19,029 bases of DNA from CAVQGF01 sp045807945 (lineage in GTDB: Bacteria; Acidobacteriota; Terriglobia; Terriglobales; Acidobacteriaceae), in the NCBI GenBank assembly GCA_045807945.1, contig JBJMGI010000073.1, positions 1 through 19,029 of the forward strand, given 5' to 3'. The notes beneath the pieces are model-generated. The model had not been told where the DNA came from. It did no database searches and was given only the letters and a program-made list of their open reading frames with translations. The first letter of the stretch is position 1. The number at the start of each line of letters is the position of its first letter. Shown here in pieces: positions 14,585 to 19,029 of the stretch. Made by a program: the position numbers and the translations under genes.

Positions 14585-16902
14585 TTGATCGCGTCCACCG
14601 GAATGGTGATCTCGCCCGGCGACTTGCGGCGTTGTTCGATGACGGAGTTCAAGGTATTCGAGTAGCGGCCCAGCGTGCCGGAGGTGAAGAGAATGTCGTT
14701 TGCCGGGACGATGGTCTCGGGCGCAGAGTTGAGTGAGCCCTTACCTTTGCCGACGGCGTTTGTGTGAACGTCGTTGCCGGCGAGCAGATTCAAGCGCGGA
14801 ACATCGTAGCCGGGAACGGTGCGCTGGATCTCGTCGAAGAGCGCAGCGGGATCGAACGGCGAAATCTTTGGCTCGAGATTCTGTGCGCGCAGCCAGACCG
14901 CATTGCGGTCGACTTCGCCGGACTGGGCGCCACGGGATTGCCCCATGTCAGCGCGATCTTCGCCGCCGAACGGAACGAGTTCGCGGATGTTCGCGCCAAG
15001 AGCGTCGGCGATGCGGACAATGATCTCGAAATCAGGCTTCGCCGGAGCAAAGTCGGCAGCTTTCTTCACCTGCTGGAGATCGCCCGCGGTGTTGGTGAAA
15101 GTTCCGTTCTTCTCGTAGGCGTTGCAGGCCGGGAGAACCACGTCTGCAACGGTGGCGGTCTCAGTGAGGAACATGTCCTGGACGACCACGAATGCTTTTT
15201 CAAGCGAAGCGGCGTCTACCCCGTAGCGCGCTACGGGATTCGATCCGACAATGTAGAGCGCTTCGATCTTGCCGTCTTTTGCGGCGGCGAGCATCTGTTG
15301 CAAGTGCATCCCAGGTTGACCGCTAACAGGCTGATAGCCAGGGAGCAGGTCGGGATACAGACCCATGTCGGCAGCGCCGCGCGAGTTGGCGTAATCGGAG
15401 AGGCACATGAACTTGGCTGACGGGAACGTCTTTACGAGCGTGGCAATGTCGGCGGCGCGAAGCTCGCTGCCGAAGATGACAACCAGTTCTTTTTCGCCGC
15501 GCAATTTTTCGCGCATGGTGACGAGCGCTTCGCGAGACTTCGATTCGGAGCCCGCGGCTGCGGAATCATCTCCGGAGAAGAAGGTGAGCAGACGCCCTTC
15601 GGTACCCTTGGGAACCTTTGCGTACACAACCGACTGGCGCTTGAGCTTGATGTCGCCCGAGTTGATGGTGTAAAGGCGAGCCTGATTCAGGCGAACGGAG
15701 GTGCGGATATTCCAAGCGACCAGCGGATGCTGATCGGAAGGATCGTTCCCGATGAGAAGAACCGCAGGCGCGTTCAGCACGTCGCGCATGGTCGCAGTGG
15801 CGTTCTCTTTGCCGGAGAGTGCCGCAGCGAAAGCAGGGAAGTCAGCCGTGCGGTGGTGATCGATATTGTTGGTGCCGAGTACCGTGCGCGCGAACTTCTG
15901 CAATAAATAGTTTTCTTCGTTGGTGGTGCGGTTGGAGCCGATGACTCCGACCGCGTTCGCACCTTTTCTATCGCGGGCGGCTTTTAAGCCGGCGGCAGCG
16001 GCGACGATGGCTTCTTCCCACGATGTGGGGACGAGCCGTCCATCCTTACGGACGAGCGGCTGCGTGAGGCGGTCTTCGTGCTTGGCGAAGTCGAAGGCGT
16101 AGCGTCCTTTGATACAGAGGAAGTCACCGTTGATGCCGCTTTTATCGCGATTGTCGCCGCGAACGATCTCCATCCCACTGTCGGAGCGGCGAACACCTAA
16201 AGTGGTTTTGCAACCGTCGCCACAATGCGTGCAGGTGGTGCCGATGTGGTTCATCTCCCATGGGCGAGTCTTGTAGCGATAGGCGCCTGAGGTGAGTGCG
16301 CCGACAGGGCAGATGTCGATGCACATGCCGCACTCTTCGCACTCGAGATGATCTTCTTTATTAGGAGCAATGACGGAGTGCGCACCGCGGTTCTGGATGC
16401 CGAGCGACCAAACGTCCATGCCTTCGCCGCAAACGCGCACGCAGCGGTAGCAAAGGATGCAACGAGGGCGATCGAAGTAGACGACCGGCGACCACTGCTG
16501 TTCGTCCTTATGGAGCTTGGCTTCCATGAACTTCGACTCTGCAGCGCCGTAGGTGAAGGTCATGTCCTGGAGTTCGCACTCGCCGCCAGCGTCGCAGACG
16601 GGGCAATCGAGCGGGTGGTTTCCGAGAAGAAGTTCGATAGTCGCTTTACGCGCCTGCTTCACTTCATCACTCTCGCTGGTGACGACCATGCCGTCAGTGA
16701 TGGGAACGGTGCAGGCGGTCTGCAGCTTAGGCATTTTGTCGATGCGGACGACGCACATGCGGCAGGCGGCCTGAAGTGATAGTCCGGGGTAGTAACAGAA
16801 CGATGGGACCTCGATGCCGGCGGATTTGCAGGCTTCAATGAGCAGCGTCCCCGCGGGTGCGGTGATCTTTTTGCCGTCTACGGTGATGGTTACGTCAGCC
16901 AT
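14581..16902 (-). CDS. nuoG: NADH-quinone oxidoreductase subunit G, with additional ferredoxin-type cluster motif
   Basis: 773 residues; carries most iron-sulfur clusters of the peripheral arm. Order: 2Fe-2S domain (C36, C47, C50, C64); His/Cys3-ligated 4Fe-4S (H96, C100, C103, C109 in NHPLDCPVCDAGGECELQD); two ferredoxin-type motifs (C148, C151, C154, C158 and C188, C191, C194, C198 in CEECGMCIDICPVGAL); the N7-type/formate-dehydrogenase-type motif (C224, C227, C231, C263); then a molybdopterin-oxidoreductase-like domain, which in complex I has no cofactor. E. coli NuoG has only four of the eight cysteines in the 148-198 region, so this belongs to the variant with an extra cluster. The ATG at 16902 is eight bases after the lipoprotein gene stop. 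nuoH overlaps its end. Confidence 0.96.
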   Translation of the reverse strand: MADVTITVDGKKITAPAGTLLIEACKSAGIEVPSFCYYPGLSLQAACRMCVVRIDKMPKLQTACTVPITDGMVVTSESDEVKQARKATIELLLGNHPLDCPVCDAGGECELQDMTFTYGAAESKFMEAKLHKDEQQWSPVVYFDRPRCILCYRCVRVCGEGMDVWSLGIQNRGAHSVIAPNKEDHLECEECGMCIDICPVGALTSGAYRYKTRPWEMNHIGTTCTHCGDGCKTTLGVRRSDSGMEIVRGDNRDKSGINGDFLCIKGRYAFDFAKHEDRLTQPLVRKDGRLVPTSWEEAIVAAAAGLKAARDRKGANAVGVIGSNRTTNEENYLLQKFARTVLGTNNIDHHRTADFPAFAAALSGKENATATMRDVLNAPAVLLIGNDPSDQHPLVAWNIRTSVRLNQARLYTINSGDIKLKRQSVVYAKVPKGTEGRLLTFFSGDDSAAAGSESKSREALVTMREKLRGEKELVVIFGSELRAADIATLVKTFPSAKFMCLSDYANSRGAADMGLYPDLLPGYQPVSGQPGMHLQQMLAAAKDGKIEALYIVGSNPVARYGVDAASLEKAFVVVQDMFLTETATVADVVLPACNAYEKNGTFTNTAGDLQQVKKAADFAPAKPDFEIIVRIADALGANIRELVPFGGEDRADMGQSRGAQSGEVDRNAVWLRAQNLEPKISPFDPAALFDEIQRTVPGYDVPRLNLLAGNDVHTNAVGKGKGSLNSAPETIVPANDILFTSGTLGRYSNTLNSVIEQRRKSPGEITIPVDAIK

Positions 16903-16910
16903 GAACTCTC

Positions 16911-17303
16911 TTATTTCTCTAATCTGTGCCAGTTACCGTCGGCACCCTTTTCATATACAAAGTTATAGGAACGACCGTTTTTGATTAAAAAACCCTTTGG
17001 CACATCGTGTGCGCTGATCACCGCACTATCAAAGTTGTTTTTTGCAACGTCGTACTTCAGCACCGACCAAATGTCGTCGGCTTCGGCTTTCAGACCTTCA
17101 ATGTTCGAAATGTCGAGATCCGTTTGGTAATTGAACATGAGAGTTGTGGTTCCATTTCCCAACCGTATAGGCCCCATGCCTAAAATCTTTATTTCCCTCC
17201 CAGAGGAAAACTTCTTCACCGTGTAATGAGGCGCCGAGGAGCAACCTGCAAGAACGGCCAAAGCCACTAAAATAAGCAGATTTCTGGTGGTTCTTACGAT
17301 CAC
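16911..17303 (-). CDS. Small lipoprotein of unknown function inserted in the nuo operon
   Basis: 130 residues starting with GTG at 17303. The N-terminus MIVRTTRNLLILVALAVLAG ends in a lipobox (LAGC, Cys 21), so a lipid-anchored exported protein is predicted. The mature part has no family I can name: IKILGMGPIRLGNGTTTLMF, YQTDLDISNIEGLKAEADDI, then SVLKYDVAKNNFDSAVISAH and a C-terminal SYNFVYEKGADGNWHRLEK. It reads as a compact alpha/beta domain. Hand count of 16921-17280 gives about 46% GC, whereas sampled nuoG and nuoF lines give roughly 57-67%; this and its location between nuoF and nuoG suggest insertion from elsewhere. GGGGAAAA directly before the GTG is a weak ribosome binding site. A stem-loop (17313-17326) and repeats lie just upstream. 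It is not a known complex I subunit. Confidence 0.8.
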   Translation of the reverse strand: MIVRTTRNLLILVALAVLAGCSSAPHYTVKKFSSGREIKILGMGPIRLGNGTTTLMFNYQTDLDISNIEGLKAEADDIWSVLKYDVAKNNFDSAVISAHDVPKGFLIKNGRSYNFVYEKGADGNWHRLEK

Positions 17304-17312
17304 TTTTCCCCA

Positions 17313-17326
17313 GCGGCTAAAGCCGC
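17313..17326. repeat. Stem-loop GCGGC-TAAA-GCCGC before the lipoprotein gene
   Basis: Perfect 5-bp inverted repeat with a TAAA loop, nine bases upstream of the lipoprotein start codon on the minus strand. The TAAA loop is shared with the palindromes at 13432-13449 and in the two 30-bp repeats nearby. Confidence 0.65.
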
Positions 17327-17345
17327 CAATCTAGAACTCTATTAT

Positions 17346-17375
17346 TGGCCGGCGTAAACGCCTGCCCCGCCCAAA
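17346..17375. repeat. 30-bp direct repeat, copy A
   Basis: Begins TGGCCGGCGTAAACGCCTGC and ends CCCGCCCAAA; identical over all 30 bases to 17473-17502. It contains the small palindrome GGCG-TAAA-CGCC. The two copies flank dispersed repeat copy 4, 127 bases apart start to start. Confidence 0.9.
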
Positions 17376-17398
17376 ACGCCATTGCTAGCAAAAACAAA

Positions 17399-17455
17399 AC
17401 CTAGATCCCTCGACTTCGCCGTCGCTGATCGCTCCGGCTTCGCTCGGGATGACAA
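17399..17455 (-). repeat. Dispersed hairpin repeat, copy 4 (nuoF-lipoprotein gap)
   Basis: The longest copy, 57 bp, with ends ACCTAGATCCCTCG and CTCGGGATGACAA and a variable centre. It lies between two identical 30-bp direct repeats in the 199-base gap between nuoF and the lipoprotein gene. The remainder of that gap is the stem-loop at 17313-17326 and short AT-rich stretches; no convincing promoter or terminator was seen. Confidence 0.88.
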
Positions 17456-17472
17456 TTCTAAAACTTCATCTA

Positions 17473-17502
17473 TGGCCGGCGTAAACGCCTGCCCCGCCCA
17501 AA
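17473..17502. repeat. 30-bp direct repeat, copy B, abutting the nuoF stop codon
   Basis: Identical to 17346-17375. It ends at 17502, directly next to the nuoF stop codon (17505-17503), so the repeat begins at the first base after the gene in the direction of transcription. It contains GGCG-TAAA-CGCC. Confidence 0.9.
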
Positions 17503-18834
17503 TCAGTGTGTGAACACCGGCAGCATGCTTTGCCGCTTTGCTGCGTTCGGATCGAAGGGACACGGCCTGCCTTCGAGGTGCGCTTCGAATTCGTCGCGCC
17601 ACTTGTCCACGATCGACATTGTTGGAATTGCAGCGGCGTCGCCAAGCGGGCAGAAGGTGCGTCCAAGCATGTTCTGCGCCAGGTACTTGATGTTATCAAT
17701 GTCCTTTTTCATTCCCGCGCCGGCGTGAAAGCGGGTCAGGGTCTTCTTGAGCCAATCTGTTCCCTCGCGGCAGGGGATACACCATCCGCAGCTCTCGTGC
17801 TCGTAAAACTTCATGATGCGGAGCGCAAACTTGACCATGCAGGCGGTCTCGTCAAGGATGACCACGCCGCCGGATCCGAGGAATTCACCGCGCTTGGAGA
17901 AGCTGTCGAAATCCATGTTGATGGCTTCGGCTTCCTCGGCGGTAAGAATAAAGGTTGAAGAGCCGCCCGGGACGACCGCTTTGAGTTTCTTGCCGCCGGG
18001 AATTCCGCCGCCAACCTCGTAAATCATCTTCTTCAAGGGATACCCGAGAGGTAGCTCGTAAACCCCTGGTTTATTGATATGTCCGCTAAGGCAGAAGAGG
18101 CGGGTGCCGCCGTTCTTCGGCGGGCCGTAGTCGGCGAACTTCTGTCCGCCCATGAGAATGATGTGGGGGACGGAAGCCAGGCTCTCGACATTATTAATGA
18201 CGGTGGGGCCGCCCCAGAGTCCGACAACAGCAGGGAACGGAGGACGGATGCGCGGAACGCCACGCTTTCCTTCGAGCGACTCCATCAGCGCCGATTCCTC
18301 GCCGACTTCGTAAGCGCCGGCGCCGGTGTGCCAATAGCAATCGAACTTCTTGCCGGAGCCAAAGATGTTATCGCCGAGAAAGCCCTTGGCGTAGGCGTCG
18401 TCGATCGCCTTCTGCATGATTGTGAGCAGGTAGCGATACTCGCCGCGGATGTAGATGTATCCCTTTTGCGCGCCGACGGCGAGTCCCGCGATGATCACGC
18501 CTTCGATGACCGAGTGCGGGTCCTGCTCGAAAATCAGGCGGTCTTTGCAGGTACCGGGTTCGGATTCATCGCCATTCACTAGAATGTATTTCGGCTTGGC
18601 GGATTCTTTGGGAACGAAGCTCCACTTCATGCCGGTAGGAAAGCCGGCACCGCCGCGTCCGCGAAGGTTCGAGGTCTTCACCTCGTTGATGATCGCGTCG
18701 GGCGTCATCTGCAAAGCTTTTTGTACGGCCTTGTAGCCGTCGAGCTTGAGGTAGGTGTCGATGTCAGTCGCACCTTTGCCGAAGCGTTGGGAAACGATGC
18801 GGACTTCGTCGGGATGGGAAACCAATTCGGCCAT
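17503..18834 (-). CDS. nuoF: NADH-quinone oxidoreductase subunit F (NADH- and FMN-binding)
   Basis: 443 residues; oxidises NADH and passes electrons via FMN to cluster N3. Motifs: LRGRGGAGFPTGMKWSFVPK (about 58-76), YILVNGDESEPGTCKDR (83-99), GAGAYEVGEESALMESLEG (171-189), SGHINKPGVYELPLG (250-264), and N3 ligands C349, C352, C355 in ESCGWCIPCREG plus C395 in FCPLGDAA. Most family members have YICGEETAL where this one has YEVGEESAL. The ATG at 18834 is chosen because MAELVSHPDEV begins the domain and it overlaps the nuoE stop by one base (TAATG). A longer in-frame start would lie within nuoE. It is followed not by nuoG but by a repeat cluster and a lipoprotein gene. Confidence 0.97.
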   Translation of the reverse strand: MAELVSHPDEVRIVSQRFGKGATDIDTYLKLDGYKAVQKALQMTPDAIINEVKTSNLRGRGGAGFPTGMKWSFVPKESAKPKYILVNGDESEPGTCKDRLIFEQDPHSVIEGVIIAGLAVGAQKGYIYIRGEYRYLLTIMQKAIDDAYAKGFLGDNIFGSGKKFDCYWHTGAGAYEVGEESALMESLEGKRGVPRIRPPFPAVVGLWGGPTVINNVESLASVPHIILMGGQKFADYGPPKNGGTRLFCLSGHINKPGVYELPLGYPLKKMIYEVGGGIPGGKKLKAVVPGGSSTFILTAEEAEAINMDFDSFSKRGEFLGSGGVVILDETACMVKFALRIMKFYEHESCGWCIPCREGTDWLKKTLTRFHAGAGMKKDIDNIKYLAQNMLGRTFCPLGDAAAIPTMSIVDKWRDEFEAHLEGRPCPFDPNAAKRQSMLPVFTH

Positions 18835-19029
18835 TACTGTTTCCCTTTCGCGCGATAGGAATCGAGGACTTGATCCATTGCTGCGGGCGTGAGGTTCTCG
18901 TGGAAGTCGTAATTCACCTGTACCGCAGGCGCCCAGCTGCACGCGCCGAGGCACTCAACTTCTTCTAACGAGAAGACGCCGTCGGGAGTGGTCTGCTTGT
19001 GGCCGACGCCGAGGCGCTCCTTGCAGTGC
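18834..19029 (-). CDS. nuoE: NADH-quinone oxidoreductase subunit E, C-terminal part only
   Basis: The last 64 residues of the thioredoxin-like [2Fe-2S] subunit, entering from the right edge. The reading HCKERLGVGHKQTTPDGVFS leads into EEVECLGACSWAPAVQVNYD and ends in YRAKGKQ. Three cysteines are visible: one in HCKERLG and the C-x3-C pair in ECLGAC; the first ligand is outside the window. NuoE sits beside NuoF and carries cluster N1a. The TAA stop overlaps the nuoF ATG by one base. The N-terminal part, and nuoA-D if present, would lie further right. Confidence 0.93.
   Translation of the reverse strand, partial: HCKERLGVGHKQTTPDGVFSLEEVECLGACSWAPAVQVNYDFHENLTPAAMDQVLDSYRAKGKQ

Noticed and set aside
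17346..17502. Direct repeats considered as a CRISPR array
   Set aside because: Only two copies, with a known repeat family member in a 97-base gap between them and no cas genes.
17342..17602. Short minus-strand frame over the nuoF end and repeat cluster
   Set aside because: Its product is translated repeat DNA (SSRAKPERSATAKSRDLGF type), a typical spurious call.
18835..18954. N-terminal extension of NuoF
   Set aside because: These bases encode the C-terminus of NuoE in another frame; the ATG at 18834 gives the canonical start and a TAATG overlap.

Overview
The window comes from a GC-rich bacterial chromosome, most likely an Acidobacteriota member of the Koribacter/Terriglobia type. That placement is an inference. 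It rests on the nuo gene set, a NuoG with an extra ferredoxin-type cluster pair, a secreted carboxypeptidase-regulatory-like protein, and scattered repeats of the GTCATCCCGAG...GGGATCTAGG type, which I associate with such genomes. No rRNA or other taxonomic marker is present, so genus is not assignable.

Left part (1-2014), minus strand: groES followed by groEL, which runs off the left edge. They are driven from a clear promoter with a perfect -35 (TTGACA) and a near-perfect -10 (TATCAT). Two tandem CIRCE-like operators for the heat-shock repressor HrcA lie just downstream of the -10. A small secreted protein gene (2015-2398, plus) diverges from it and looks leaderless.

Middle part (2399-7140): a heptanucleotide tandem repeat separates the small protein gene from a convergent pair on the minus strand, an integral-membrane GT-C-type glycosyltransferase and an orphan TPR-secretin. 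Divergent from these is a periplasmic Sel1-repeat protein with a C-terminal TonB domain (5713-7140, plus).

Right part (7141-19029), minus strand: most of a respiratory complex I operon, in transcription order nuoE (partial), nuoF, a lipoprotein gene, nuoG, nuoH, nuoJ, nuoK, nuoL, nuoM, nuoN. NuoE, F and G form the NADH-oxidising arm; NuoH and J-N form the membrane proton-pumping arm. Most junctions are ATGA or TAATG overlaps, so translation is probably coupled. Two departures stand out. nuoI is absent from its usual place between nuoH and nuoJ, where a repeat cluster sits instead. A lower-GC lipoprotein gene and another repeat cluster split nuoF from nuoG.

A dispersed repeat family unites the window. 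Four copies of an imperfect-hairpin element, all in the same orientation relative to transcription and each next to short perfect or near-perfect stem-loops, lie between groES and groEL, inside the 3' end of nuoM (where they encode its C-terminal tail), at the nuoH-nuoJ junction, and between nuoF and the lipoprotein gene. No tRNA, rRNA, CRISPR array, transposase or phage gene was seen, and no stretch over 300 bases lacks a gene.
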